Positions 49,651-58,958 are shown, numbered from the stretch's first letter. The stretch: 64,000 bases of DNA from Rhodococcus sp. PAMC28707 (GCF_004795915.1 NZ_CP039253.1:2542001-2606000); one strand, 5' to 3'. The notes: generated from the sequence alone by a model not told the origin. A program made the numbers and translations.

Positions 49651-49681
49651 ATCCCCTCCCGGCGGGGTTGAAAAGAAACTT

Positions 49682-49699
49682 ACAGTCAGTCTGGACTGT
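49682..49699. promoter_or_regulatory. Operator candidate upstream of TetR-BVMO operon
   Basis: ACAGTC-N6-GACTGT, an 18-bp palindrome 28 bp before the TetR GTG start. A further ACAGTC half-site follows at 49716-49721. Autoregulation by the TetR product is likely. Confidence 0.6.
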
Positions 49700-49727
49700 T
49701 TGTTGATTTCGGGTTACAGTCGCTCGT

Positions 49728-50309
49728 GTGACCCAGAGCACCAAGCCGCAAGAGCGGCGCACGCAGGCACAACGCACTGCCGGAACGCAGACGAAACTGC
49801 TCGACGCGGCAATCGACTGCCTGGTCGAAAAGGGGTTCGCAAGGACCAGCACGCAGGAGATCGCACGGCGTGCCGGCGTGTCCCGCGGAGCGCAACTACA
49901 CCACTTCCCGACCAAAGAATCGCTTGTCACTGCCGCCGTCGAACATCTGGTGGACAAGCGGCTGGCCGAAATTCTCGAGGCGAACACCGATGGCACCCGG
50001 GGCGTCGAACTCCTCAGCGAAGCGTTCTCCGGACCGCTGTTCTACGCCGCCCTCGAACTATGGGTGGCCGCGCGAACCGATCCGATATTGCACGAGGCCA
50101 TGGTCCCGTTGGAACGGAAGGTCGCCGACGCCATTGCCGGCGGTGCCGCCGAGATCATGGGTAAGACGATGTCGCCCGAATCCATCGAGCTGAGCGTAGA
50201 ACTCGCTCGCGGACTGGCGGTGTCGTCGATATTCCGCACTTCCGACGCCGACGCCCAGCTGCGGGCCCGACTTCTCCCGGTATGGGAGGCAAAGGTGATC
50301 CAGTCATGA
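49728..50309 (+). CDS. TetR family regulator of the BVMO operon
   Basis: A 193-aa protein. The DNA-binding domain (about 20-66) includes KLLDAAIDCLVEKGF and STQEIARRAGVSRGAQLHHFPTKESLV, a clear TetR signature. The start is GTG. The stop overlaps the next ATG (ATGA), making it the first gene of a four-gene operon; it probably controls this operon through the palindrome upstream. Confidence 0.9.
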   Translation: MTQSTKPQERRTQAQRTAGTQTKLLDAAIDCLVEKGFARTSTQEIARRAGVSRGAQLHHFPTKESLVTAAVEHLVDKRLAEILEANTDGTRGVELLSEAFSGPLFYAALELWVAARTDPILHEAMVPLERKVADAIAGGAAEIMGKTMSPESIELSVELARGLAVSSIFRTSDADAQLRARLLPVWEAKVIQS

Positions 50310-51844
50310 CGAGTACCGAATCAGTCCTTGCCGAGGAATCCACTTTCCCTGAAAAATCTATGTTGCCGAAATCGGTGCACGTACTTGTCGTGGGGGCTGG
50401 ATTTGCCGGTATCGCCGCGGTCTCCCGGATCCTGCAGGACGACCCCGACGCCGATGTTCTCGTCATCGAACGAGCACACGATATCGGCGGAACGTGGCGT
50501 GACAACACGTATCCGGGATGCGCCTGCGACGTCCCGACCTCGCTGTACTCCTTTTCCTTCGCACCGAGCCCCGAGTGGTCGCACACCTTCGCGCGTCAAC
50601 CGGAGATCTACCGCTACCTGCGCGGAGTCGTCGACAAGTCGGGTCTGGGCAGCAGGATCATCACCGACTGTTCGCTCGACGCGGCGCGATGGGATGCGGC
50701 GCAGAACATCTGGATCGTAGAGACGAGCAAGGGCATCGTGCACGCCGATATCCTCGTTGCCGCCACCGGTGCGTTATCGACCCCGAAGTTTCCTGACGTA
50801 CCCGGTCTGAAGAAGTTCACTGGCACGGTATTCCACTCGGCGACGTGGGATCACGAGCAGGACCTGACCGGCCGCCGCGTGGCGGTCATCGGTACCGGCG
50901 CGTCCGCTGTCCAGTTCGTTCCCGAGATCGTCGACCGTGTCGAACGGCTGACGGTATTTCAGCGAACGCCCGCTTGGGTAGTTCCCAGGCTGGACCGCAC
51001 CCTCGGCAAGATCGAACGCATGTTGTACCGGAAGTTCCCGGCTGTCCAAAAAACAGTACGCGGAACGATATACAGCTACCGCGAGCTCTACGTCACCGCG
51101 CTGGCGCACAACCCCTGGGTGCTACCGGCGGTGTCGGTGGTCGCCAAGGCTCATCTGCGCAGACAGGTGAAGAACCCTCTGACCCGAGCTGCGCTGACGC
51201 CGGACTTCACGATCGGCTGCAAGAGGATGCTTCTTTCCAACGATTGGCTCTCTACCCTCGATCGGAACGATGTCGATCTCGTCACGAGCGCGCTTACTTC
51301 GGTCACCGAAGATTCGGTGACCGATGCGGCAGGCAACTCGTATCCGGTAGACACGATCATCTTTGCCACCGGATTCACCCCGACAGAGCCTCCGGTATCG
51401 CACGCGCTGACCGGCCTCGACGGGCGCACCCTTGCCGAGCATTGGGACGGCAGTCCGAATGCGTTCCGCGGCACCACGGTGCATGGTTTCCCCAACCTGT
51501 TCCTCATGTACGGGCCCAACACCAACCTCGGTCACAGTTCGATCGTGTACATGCTCGAGTCGCAGGCGAACTATCTCGCCTCCGCACTCGAACAGATGCG
51601 AGAGGGCGGGATCGTCAGCGTGGAGGTCACCGAAGCGGCTCAGCGGCAATATAATTCGTGGATTCACGATTCGTTGGCAGGAACGGTATGGAATTCGGGC
51701 GGGTGCTCGAGTTGGTATCTGGATGCGGAAGGCCGCAACCCGGTCATGTGGCCGACGTACACCTTCACCTTCCGGAACTCGACTCGCACCTTCGACATTG
51801 TGGACTATGCGAGTACGACAGCACGGAAAGGCGTTCGGGTATGA
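50306..51844 (+). CDS. Baeyer-Villiger-type flavin monooxygenase
   Basis: A 512-aa class B flavoprotein monooxygenase. The FAD site is VGAGFAGIAAV, the BVMO fingerprint is FTGTVFHSATW (FxGxxxHxxxW, complete), the NADPH site is VIGTGASAVQFVPEI and the ATG-like segment IIFATGFTPTE follows. These enzymes insert oxygen next to a carbonyl or hydroxylate amines. ATG 50306 overlaps the TetR stop; the stop overlaps the GMC gene (ATGA). Coupling to a GMC alcohol oxidase suggests alcohol to ketone to ester oxidation, an inference only. Confidence 0.9.
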   Translation: MTSTESVLAEESTFPEKSMLPKSVHVLVVGAGFAGIAAVSRILQDDPDADVLVIERAHDIGGTWRDNTYPGCACDVPTSLYSFSFAPSPEWSHTFARQPEIYRYLRGVVDKSGLGSRIITDCSLDAARWDAAQNIWIVETSKGIVHADILVAATGALSTPKFPDVPGLKKFTGTVFHSATWDHEQDLTGRRVAVIGTGASAVQFVPEIVDRVERLTVFQRTPAWVVPRLDRTLGKIERMLYRKFPAVQKTVRGTIYSYRELYVTALAHNPWVLPAVSVVAKAHLRRQVKNPLTRAALTPDFTIGCKRMLLSNDWLSTLDRNDVDLVTSALTSVTEDSVTDAAGNSYPVDTIIFATGFTPTEPPVSHALTGLDGRTLAEHWDGSPNAFRGTTVHGFPNLFLMYGPNTNLGHSSIVYMLESQANYLASALEQMREGGIVSVEVTEAAQRQYNSWIHDSLAGTVWNSGGCSSWYLDAEGRNPVMWPTYTFTFRNSTRTFDIVDYASTTARKGVRV

Positions 51845-53559
51845 GCGATTACGACGTCCTCGTCATCGGATCAGGGTTCGGCGGTAGTGTGGCGGCCCTG
51901 CGCGCAGTGGAGAAGGGATACCGCGTCGGAGTGCTCGAATCCGGCCGACGCTTCACCGACGAAGAATTACCGAAGACCAGTTGGCGGCTCCGAAAGTACT
52001 TGTGGGCGCCCGCTATCGGATGCTATGGCGTCCAAAGAATCCATCTTCTCCCCGATGTTCTGGTGATGGCAGGCGCGGGCGTCGGCGGTGGTTCGCTCAA
52101 CTATGCCAACACGCTGTACCAACCTCCGCGCCGATTCTTCGAGGATCCGCAATGGGGGCACATCACCGACTGGCATCGGGAACTCGCGCCGTACTACGAC
52201 CAGGCCAAACGGATGTTGGGCGTGGAGACGAACCCGACCATCACGCCCTCGGACAAAGTCATGAAAGAAGTGGCCGAGGACATGGGAGTGGGGGACACCT
52301 TCACCAGTACGCCGGTCGGCGTCTTCTTCGGAACGCCAGGGCAGGAGTCACCGGATCCGTTCTTCGGTGGAGTCGGACCAGCGCGGACCGGGTGTACCGA
52401 GTGCGGATCGTGCATGACGGGATGCCGGGTCGGGGCCAAGAACACTCTTGTCAAGAACTATCTGTACCTGGCAGAAAAAGCTGGCGCACAGGTACTTCCA
52501 CTGACAACTGTGACGGCTGTTCGGCCCGTGCCAGGCGGCGGATACGAGATTTCCACACGCAGGACCGGTGGCAAGCTTCGCCGAAGTGTCACCGTGCTGA
52601 CGGCAGACCAAGTGGTCTTCGCAGCAGGTACGTACGGAACCCAAAAGCTGATGTTGGCGATGAAGGACACTGCTGGACTCCCTAATCTGTCGAACAGGAT
52701 CGGCTCACTGGTCCGGACCAATTCGGAGGCTGTGCTTGCCGCGACCGCACGGGGCCGCGAGGTCGACTACACCGAAGGCGTCGCGATCACCTCATCGTTC
52801 CATCCCGATGACCACACGCATATCGAACCAGTTCGCTATGGCAAGGGCAGCAACGCGATCGGGCTGCTACAGACCGTGCTGAGCGACGGCGGAGGTAGAA
52901 CGCCTCGCATGCTGAAAACGCTCGGCGTGGCGCTACGCCATCCGGGAGCGGCGTTCCGCAGCCTGTCGGTCCGCCATTGGTCGGAGCGGACGGTGATTGC
53001 GCTGGTGATGCAGACCGACGACAACTCGCTCGAGCTGGGATCGACGAAGGGTTTCTTCGGCAGACGGCTCACCAGCAGGCCCGGCGCCGGCGATCCGCCA
53101 CCGCAGTGGATCCCGCAGGGCCACGAAGCAATCAGGCTGCTCGCGGACAAGATCGGCGGCGACCCGGGAGGGTCCATGGCCGAGATCGTCAACATCCCGA
53201 TGACTGCCCACTTTCTCGGCGGATGCGCTATCGGAGACTCGGCCGACACGGGCGTCGTCGACGCCTATCACCGTGTCTACGGACACGTTGGTCTCCATGT
53301 GGTGGACGGTTCGGCCGTCAGCGCCAACCTCGGTGTCAACCCATCGCTCACCATTACCGCCCAGGCCGAGCGCGCTATGGCGTTGTGGCCGAACAAGGGT
53401 GAGCCGGACCGACGCCCAGAACTGGGAGACGGGTACCGCGAGATCCTCCCGACGTCGCCGAGAAGCCCGGTTGTACCTGCCGCTGCTCCAGGCGCACTGC
53501 GACTGCCGTTGACCGTCGTTTCGGTCGACGCTCCTGGAGGTACGACATGTGGAGCGTGA
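51841..53559 (+). CDS. GMC-family oxidoreductase, cholesterol-oxidase-like (ChoD type)
   Basis: A 572-aa flavoprotein. The FAD dinucleotide motif is VLVIGSGFGGSVAALRAV, then AGAGVGGGSLNYAN (GMC signature) and VNPSLTITAQAERAM near the C-terminus. As in mycobacterial ChoD/Rv3409c relatives it carries a C-x2-C-x2-C-x3-C cluster (GCTECGSCMTGCRVGAKNTL) that looks like a [4Fe-4S] site and is absent from secreted cholesterol oxidases. No signal peptide. It likely oxidises a hydroxyl group of a hydrophobic substrate inside the cell. ATG 51841 overlaps the BVMO stop; the end overlaps the decarboxylase-like gene by 13 bp. Confidence 0.88.
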   Translation: MSDYDVLVIGSGFGGSVAALRAVEKGYRVGVLESGRRFTDEELPKTSWRLRKYLWAPAIGCYGVQRIHLLPDVLVMAGAGVGGGSLNYANTLYQPPRRFFEDPQWGHITDWHRELAPYYDQAKRMLGVETNPTITPSDKVMKEVAEDMGVGDTFTSTPVGVFFGTPGQESPDPFFGGVGPARTGCTECGSCMTGCRVGAKNTLVKNYLYLAEKAGAQVLPLTTVTAVRPVPGGGYEISTRRTGGKLRRSVTVLTADQVVFAAGTYGTQKLMLAMKDTAGLPNLSNRIGSLVRTNSEAVLAATARGREVDYTEGVAITSSFHPDDHTHIEPVRYGKGSNAIGLLQTVLSDGGGRTPRMLKTLGVALRHPGAAFRSLSVRHWSERTVIALVMQTDDNSLELGSTKGFFGRRLTSRPGAGDPPPQWIPQGHEAIRLLADKIGGDPGGSMAEIVNIPMTAHFLGGCAIGDSADTGVVDAYHRVYGHVGLHVVDGSAVSANLGVNPSLTITAQAERAMALWPNKGEPDRRPELGDGYREILPTSPRSPVVPAAAPGALRLPLTVVSVDAPGGTTCGA

Positions 53560-54218
53560 CCGAATCCGAATCGGCGAGAACCGAGTGGCCGGAGAGTCCG
53601 CCGCCGCCGTGGCCTGCCGAAGTGAAAGCCACCATCTGGTGGCACCGGGCTCGGCCCGCCGGGCGTGCGCTACAGAGGGGTCGGACGATTCCGATCACGT
53701 TGGTGATGGTCATCGATTACCTGAACTCACCGGTCGGGCCGTACCGTGAGATTCTCGCCAGTCCGGTCTTGCAGCGTCCGGGTCGTGGAATGGGACCGAT
53801 GCCACGAATATCGGTTCCGTTCATCGCTGTCGACTCCGAGACTTCGGTGCACGGTGGCCGCACACACTGGCATCTACCCAAAGTTCTTGCGGAGTTCGGC
53901 GGCGAGGTACTTGCCGACGCCTCGGTATCAGGTGAAGGGGCGACGGGAGACGGATGGTCGGTAAGCACGCAGGCGAAAGGTATCGGCCCGAGCTTCCCCA
54001 TCAAGGGTGCGCTCGGGTTCGCACAGCCTTCGGACGAGGGTTCGCTTCTGGCGACTGCTCGGTTGACGGGTAAGGCTCGGCTGGCGCGGGTCCAGGTCGC
54101 GGCGTCGGGTCCGAGCTTGGGCGAGTGGATTGCCCCGGGCACCCATTTCGGGCTGCAGATTGTTTCCGGCCGGATGGCCACTGGGCCGTCGTCCCTGCTC
54201 AGCGGTGGTCATGTGTAG
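53547..54218 (+). CDS. Acetoacetate decarboxylase family protein
   Basis: A 223-aa protein of the ADC fold: PVGPYREILASPVLQRPG near residue 60, a segment HWHLPKVLAEFGGEVLAD with the lysine placed like the Schiff-base lysine of ADC, and GARLVRL-like strands at the end. The family decarboxylates beta-keto acids or performs aldol/hydration chemistry on other substrates. GGAGG 5-9 bp before ATG 53547 lies in the coding end of the GMC gene. It is the last gene in the operon. Its substrate is unknown. Confidence 0.78.
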   Translation: MWSVTESESARTEWPESPPPPWPAEVKATIWWHRARPAGRALQRGRTIPITLVMVIDYLNSPVGPYREILASPVLQRPGRGMGPMPRISVPFIAVDSETSVHGGRTHWHLPKVLAEFGGEVLADASVSGEGATGDGWSVSTQAKGIGPSFPIKGALGFAQPSDEGSLLATARLTGKARLARVQVAASGPSLGEWIAPGTHFGLQIVSGRMATGPSSLLSGGHV

Positions 54219-54226
54219 TTAGCCTT

Positions 54227-54253
54227 CCTTTTCTTGACTAATTCCAGAAAAGG
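54227..54253. promoter_or_regulatory. FurA operator overlapping the furA promoter
   Basis: CCTTTTCT-N11-AGAAAAGG, a perfect 8-bp inverted repeat overlapping the -35 box. AT-rich position and autoregulation fit a FurA-type site. Confidence 0.55.
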
Positions 54254-54261
54254 GGCATACT
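54234..54261 (+). promoter_or_regulatory. furA promoter, leaderless
   Basis: TTGACT (54234-54239), 16 bp, CATACT (54256-54261), then 7 bp to the ATG at 54269. No RBS lies before the ATG, so the transcript probably starts at the A of ATG, as described for mycobacterial furA. Confidence 0.65.
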
Positions 54262-54268
54262 CGAATAC

Positions 54269-54823
54269 ATGCCACTGAACGACGCAACTCTCGAACCCAC
54301 CGCGCAATTGCGCTCGGTGGGTCTGAGAGTGACGGCGCCACGGGTGGCGGTTCTGACTGCGGTTGCAGCCCAACCGCATTCGGATGCAGATGAGGTCGCA
54401 GCAGTGGTGCGATCCCGCATCGGCTCGGTGTCCACACAGGCGGTGTACGACGTTCTTCGTGCCTGCGTCGGTGCCGGACTCCTCCGGCGGATCGAGCCTG
54501 CAGGTTCGTCTGCGCTGTACGAAAGCAGAACCGGCGACAATCACCACCACCTGGTCTGCCGAGTATGCACAACAGTGGTCGACGTCGATTGCGTCGTCGG
54601 CCGATCACCATGCCTCGAGCCGTCGGAGTCTCATGGATTCGTCGTAGAGGAAGCCGAGATCGTGTTCTGGGGGCTCTGCTCCGACTGTGCGCCGTCAGTG
54701 GATGCGCAGGATTCGGGCATCGCACATTCGGCTACATCTGCTCCAAGCGCCATTCCAAGCCATACGGCGTCCAACGATGCCCGCCGGGTCAGTCCCTCGG
54801 TCGGCAACCACTCATCAACTTAG
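54269..54823 (+). CDS. furA: Fur-family repressor (FurA type), peroxide regulator of catalase
   Basis: A 184-aa Fur protein. The winged helix is RSVGLRVTAPRVAVLTAVAAQPHSDADEV..QAVYDVLRACVGAGLLRRIEPAG; the metal site includes NHHHLVCRVCTTVVDVDC and a second pair in GLCSDC. A poorly conserved tail (from about 150) is rich in Ser and Ala. In mycobacteria FurA is encoded before katG and senses peroxide; here the catalase gene begins 12 bp after the stop. Autoregulation is suggested by the palindrome in its promoter. Confidence 0.9.
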   Translation: MPLNDATLEPTAQLRSVGLRVTAPRVAVLTAVAAQPHSDADEVAAVVRSRIGSVSTQAVYDVLRACVGAGLLRRIEPAGSSALYESRTGDNHHHLVCRVCTTVVDVDCVVGRSPCLEPSESHGFVVEEAEIVFWGLCSDCAPSVDAQDSGIAHSATSAPSAIPSHTASNDARRVSPSVGNHSST

Positions 54824-54835
54824 GAGGCTGTGCAT

Positions 54836-56350
54836 ATGACGAAGCCAACCACCACCAATGGCGGAATCCCAGTGGCCAGCGATGAGCATTCGCTCACTGC
54901 AGGCACGCAGGGTCCGATCCTGCTACATGATCATTACCTCATCGAGAAGATGGCGCAGTTCAACCGTGAGCGTGTCCCGGAGCGTGTCGTCCACGCCAAG
55001 GGCGCAGGTGCATTCGGTGAACTCGAAATCACCGGTGACATAAGCAAATTCACGAAGGCCAAGGTTCTCCAGCCCGGTGCGAAGACCGAGATGTTGGCGC
55101 GTTTCTCCACGGTGGCGGGCGAGCAGGGTAGCCCTGACACCTGGCGCGATCCGCGCGGATTCTCGCTCAAGTTCTATACCGAGGAAGGCAACTGGGACCT
55201 CGTGGGCAACAACACCCCGGTTTTCTTCATGAGGGATCCGATGAAGTTCCAGGACTTCATTCGGAGCCAGAAGCGCATGCCGGACTCCGGATTGCGCGAC
55301 AACAATATGCAGTGGGACTTCTGGACGCTCTCTCCCGAGACCGCGCATCAGGTTACGTGGCTCATGGGGGACCGCGGCATCCCGAAGTCGTTCCGCCACA
55401 TGGACGGATTCGGTTCGCACACCTACCAGCTGATCAACGAGGCCGGTGAACGCAACTGGGTGAAGTTCCACTTCAAGACCGACCAGGGCATCGAATTCTT
55501 GACGCAGGCCAAGGCCGACGAACTCGCCGGAACCTCGCCCGATCATCACCGTCAGGATCTGTTCGGCTCCATCAAGAAGGGTGACTTCCCCAGCTGGACG
55601 CTCAAGGTGCAGATCATGCCGTACAACGAGGCAGAAGACTACAAGTTCAACCCGTTCGACCTCACCAAGACCTGGTCGCAGAGGGATTACCCGCTGATCG
55701 AGGTCGGTAAGATGACCCTCGATCGCAACCCCGAGAACTTCCACGCCCAGATCGAGCAGAGCTCCTTCGAGCCGTCGAACATCGTTCCCGGCATCGGGTT
55801 CAGCCCGGACAAGATGCTGCTCGGCCGGGTCTTCTCCTACGCCGATGCACACCGTTACCGGATCGGCGCCAACTACGCGCAGCTGCCCGTCAATGCACCG
55901 AAGGTTCCGGTCAATTCGTACTCCAAGGACGGGTCGATGCGGTACTCGTTCAATTCCGCCGACACCCCTGTGTACGCACCGAATTCGTACGGCGGACCGA
56001 AGGCCGACACGAATACGTACGGCGACGACGGATCCTGGGACTTCGAGCCACGGTTCGTGCGCACCGGTTACATCGAGCATCCCGAGGACGGTGACTTCGT
56101 TCAGCCAGGGACGCTGTACCGCGAGGTCATGGATGATGCGGCGCGGGAGCGCTTGGTAGGCAACATCGTCGGACATGCGCTCAACGGCGTGACCGAGGAA
56201 GTGCTGGTTCGAGTCTTCCAGTACTGGTCGAACGTGGACCCAGAACTCGGCAAGAAGGTCGAAGAAGGTGTCCGTGCAGGTCAGTCAGACGCCGAGCCGA
56301 CGACGAGTCAGTCACCGACCGCTCCTGGCGACGAGGCCGCAAAGGTCTAG
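54836..56350 (+). CDS. katA: Monofunctional haem catalase
   Basis: A 504-aa small-subunit (clade 3 type) catalase. The distal histidine is in [13 protein letters not shown], the asparagine region [21 protein letters not shown] is intact, and the proximal tyrosine lies in [18 protein letters not shown]. It breaks down H2O2 to water and oxygen. ATG 54836 is preferred for AGGAGG 8 bp upstream; GTG 54830 would add two residues. The RBS overlaps the end of furA. The gene is followed by dps. Confidence 0.95.
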   Translation: MTKPTTTNGGIPVASDEHSLTAGTQGPILLHDHYLIEKMAQFNRERVPERVVHAKGAGAFGELEITGDISKFTKAKVLQPGAKTEMLARFSTVAGEQGSPDTWRDPRGFSLKFYTEEGNWDLVGNNTPVFFMRDPMKFQDFIRSQKRMPDSGLRDNNMQWDFWTLSPETAHQVTWLMGDRGIPKSFRHMDGFGSHTYQLINEAGERNWVKFHFKTDQGIEFLTQAKADELAGTSPDHHRQDLFGSIKKGDFPSWTLKVQIMPYNEAEDYKFNPFDLTKTWSQRDYPLIEVGKMTLDRNPENFHAQIEQSSFEPSNIVPGIGFSPDKMLLGRVFSYADAHRYRIGANYAQLPVNAPKVPVNSYSKDGSMRYSFNSADTPVYAPNSYGGPKADTNTYGDDGSWDFEPRFVRTGYIEHPEDGDFVQPGTLYREVMDDAARERLVGNIVGHALNGVTEEVLVRVFQYWSNVDPELGKKVEEGVRAGQSDAEPTTSQSPTAPGDEAAKV

Positions 56351-56394
56351 TCGCTCACGGCTCCTTCTCTCCGACTCTCATTAGGAGGCACATC

Positions 56395-56868
56395 ATGAAC
56401 AACCCCATTACCAGTTCACTCGACGCCGGACAGCAGAAGATCGCAGGCGACGCGCTACAGGGCACCGTCGTGGACCTGATCGACTTGTCCTTGATCGCCA
56501 AGCAGGCCCACTGGAACGTCATCGGAAAGAACTTCCGTTCGGTCCACCTCGCTCTGGACGAGCTCGTAGCCGCAGCTCGCGAGTTCACCGATTCGTCGGC
56601 CGAGCGCGCCACCGCGATCGGGGTCAGCCCGGACGGCCGCTCCGCCACGGTTTCGGCGACGGCGGGAACCAAGGGAATCGGTGACGGTTGGACCAAGGAC
56701 GAGCAGGTCATCGCCGCAGTGGTCGACAACCTCACCGCTGTGATCGATCGCCTGCGCGGTCGCATCGCCGATACCGAGGCGGCCGACCCGGTCACCCAGG
56801 ATCTGCTGATCGCGATCACCGCGCGACTCGAGCAGCTGCACTGGATGTGGCAGGCACAGGTCGGCTGA
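56395..56868 (+). CDS. Dps family ferritin-like protein
   Basis: A 157-aa four-helix ferritin-like protein. The dinuclear ferroxidase residues are in KQAHWNVIGKNFRSVHLALDELV (His, His and Asp/Glu of the Dps signature). Dps oxidises Fe2+ with H2O2 and protects DNA. AGGAGG before ATG and its place after catalase make it part of the peroxide-defence cluster. A strong terminator follows. Confidence 0.93.
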   Translation: MNNPITSSLDAGQQKIAGDALQGTVVDLIDLSLIAKQAHWNVIGKNFRSVHLALDELVAAAREFTDSSAERATAIGVSPDGRSATVSATAGTKGIGDGWTKDEQVIAAVVDNLTAVIDRLRGRIADTEAADPVTQDLLIAITARLEQLHWMWQAQVG

Positions 56869-56880
56869 ACGACCCAACGC

Positions 56881-56923
56881 CACGAAAGAGGGCCCCTCGC
56901 ATGCCGAGGGGCCCTCTTTCGTG
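56881..56923. terminator. Strong terminator after dps
   Basis: A perfect 19-bp stem (CACGAAAGAGGGCCCCTCG and its complement) with loop CATGC, followed by TTTCGTG. It ends the furA-katA-dps cluster. Confidence 0.85.
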
Positions 56924-56957
56924 TTTCGTGGCCGTACGCGTCGGGTACGACGGTGGA

Positions 56958-57092
56958 ATGAGCGAACCCTCGCGTGGTCAAGGTTCAACTGCGGTGCTGT
57001 TCGACATCGACGGCACACTCGTCGACTCGAACTACATTCATGTCGATGCCTGGTCCCGGGCATTCTTCGAGGCAGGGCTGACCGCGCCATGA
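56958..57092 (+). pseudogene. N-terminal remnant of a HAD-family phosphatase
   Basis: A 44-residue frame whose middle reads TAVLFDIDGTLVDSNYIHVD, the motif I (DxDGT) of HAD phosphatases, with AWSRAFFEAGL as the start of the cap helix. Normal members have over 200 residues; motifs II-IV are missing. The stop TGA overlaps the ATG of the GH15 gene, which suggests that a deletion joined the two genes. It cannot be active alone. Confidence 0.7.
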
Positions 57093-58873
57093 GTCGTGAG
57101 CACGGATACACCGCAATCGAGAACTATGCCGCCATCGGAGACGGGCGAACGGTGGCCCTGATCGCAACGGACGGCCGGATCGATTGGCTTCCCATCCCCA
57201 ATCTCGACTCGCCACCGACGTTTGCGGCACTTCTCGATGCCGAGCATGGCGGAAGATTCGAACTGTCACCGGTGGGTCCGTTCACGGTCGAACGTGAATT
57301 CGTCGAAGGGACCAACGTTTTGGCCTCTACCTACCGAACCCCAACCGGATCGGTACGAGTCACCGATTCACTCAACACCGGAGTGGCGGGTCGCTTGCCG
57401 TGGCTCGAATTGGCCCGTCGAACAGACGGTCTCGAAGGTGTGGTCGACATGGAGTGGAGGGTTGCGCCGGGAACGATGCTGGGCAAGGCATCCCCATGGG
57501 CCTACGACACTTCCCATGGGACCGTTCTGCGTGTCGACGGCGTGACGTTGGCCGTGCGAACCCTCGAGGCCGACGACGTGACCGTCGAAGAACAGAACAT
57601 CCACGGCGTCTTCACCACGAGTGCTGGATCGCGGCATCTGGTAGGCCTGACCGGCACCGAAAATGAACCACTGAATATCCCCGACCCTCGGGAGCTCGAC
57701 GAAGGTGTCGACCGAACCATCGCGAACTGGCGGGCGTGGACCGAGAAATTCCAGTACGACGGCCCATGGGCGGCACACGTTGCTCGGAGTGCACTCGCGC
57801 TGAAGTTGTTGATTCACAGCCCCTCCGGGGCCATTGCTGCCGCAGCGACGACCTCGTTGCCGGAGAATCCTGCGGGAGGGAAGAACTGGGACTACCGTTA
57901 CGCGTGGGTCCGTGACACCGCATACACACTCAGAGCTTTGATTCGGTTCGGGCTGCGCGAAGAAGTACACGCCGCCGTTGCGTGGTTACTGAAAGTTATC
58001 CGGGCCAACGATCCTCTGGTCAATGTCTTTTACACCCTCGGTGGTGAATTGCCTGGCGGGACCGAACAACCCGACGTGCCGGGTTGGCGTGGCATCGGGC
58101 CCGTCGTGAACGGTAATCGGGCTGCAGATCAACTGCAGCTGAGCATCTTCGGAGATCTATTCTCGATCGTTCGGTTGTACGTCGATGCGGGCAATGTGCT
58201 CGACGCTTCCACTGGTCGACTCCTCGCGACGATCGCAGACCAGACGTGCGATTCCTGGCAGCAGCGAGATGCAGGCATCTGGGAACTCGAGGACGAGCAG
58301 CATTTCACGAGTTCGAAGCTAGGTTGCTGGCAGGCACTCGACTGCGCTGTCTACCTCGCCGAGGACGGCCAGATCCCCGGCATCCCCGACAGGTGGAGAG
58401 CCGAGCGAGAGCGAATCAGGGCGTACATCGAAGAGAAATGCTGGTCGGAGGAGCGGCAGTCCTACATGGCTTATCCAGGCGCGGAAGGGCTGGACGCGTC
58501 GGTACTGCTGGCGGCGGAGATGGATTTCGATCGCGGCGAGCGCATGTCCTCGACCATCGATGCGCTCGGCGCCGAACTCGGCGCCGGACCACTGCTCTAC
58601 CGCTACACCGGTGTCGATGCAGAAGAAGCGACCTTCGTCGCCTGTGCTTTCTGGCGGGTCTCCGCACTCTCCCACGTCGGTCGCGACGACGAAGCGATGA
58701 ACTTGATGGACGAGCTGGTTTCCATGTCCAACGACGTCGGCCTGTACAGCGAAATGATCGACGCATCGGATGGCTCCTTCCTGGGTAACTTCCCGCAGGG
58801 ATTGAGCCATCTGGCGCTCGTGAACGCGGCGCTGACCATCGCGCGCTCGCACGATGCCACCACGAACCGATAG
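57089..58873 (+). CDS. Glycoside hydrolase family 15 protein (glucoamylase/trehalase type)
   Basis: A 594-aa protein with an N-terminal beta-sandwich (about 1-230; begins GYTAIENYAAIGDGRTVALIA) and an (alpha/alpha)6 barrel. Catalytic glutamates are placed in GIWELEDEQHF and LYSEMIDASDGSFLGNFPQGLSH, as in GH15. It hydrolyses alpha-glucosidic bonds, in mycobacteria-like organisms often of trehalose. No signal peptide, so it acts in the cytoplasm. The preferred ATG is 57089, overlapping the HAD remnant stop. Confidence 0.9.
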   Translation: MSREHGYTAIENYAAIGDGRTVALIATDGRIDWLPIPNLDSPPTFAALLDAEHGGRFELSPVGPFTVEREFVEGTNVLASTYRTPTGSVRVTDSLNTGVAGRLPWLELARRTDGLEGVVDMEWRVAPGTMLGKASPWAYDTSHGTVLRVDGVTLAVRTLEADDVTVEEQNIHGVFTTSAGSRHLVGLTGTENEPLNIPDPRELDEGVDRTIANWRAWTEKFQYDGPWAAHVARSALALKLLIHSPSGAIAAAATTSLPENPAGGKNWDYRYAWVRDTAYTLRALIRFGLREEVHAAVAWLLKVIRANDPLVNVFYTLGGELPGGTEQPDVPGWRGIGPVVNGNRAADQLQLSIFGDLFSIVRLYVDAGNVLDASTGRLLATIADQTCDSWQQRDAGIWELEDEQHFTSSKLGCWQALDCAVYLAEDGQIPGIPDRWRAERERIRAYIEEKCWSEERQSYMAYPGAEGLDASVLLAAEMDFDRGERMSSTIDALGAELGAGPLLYRYTGVDAEEATFVACAFWRVSALSHVGRDDEAMNLMDELVSMSNDVGLYSEMIDASDGSFLGNFPQGLSHLALVNAALTIARSHDATTNR

Positions 58874-58958
58874 GGGAGTGATGAAAAGTGCTGAGCGATA
58901 AAGTCATTCCGGGTCAGTCTTCCGGAGCCACGGCTGCGCAAACATCCAGGAGAAACCG

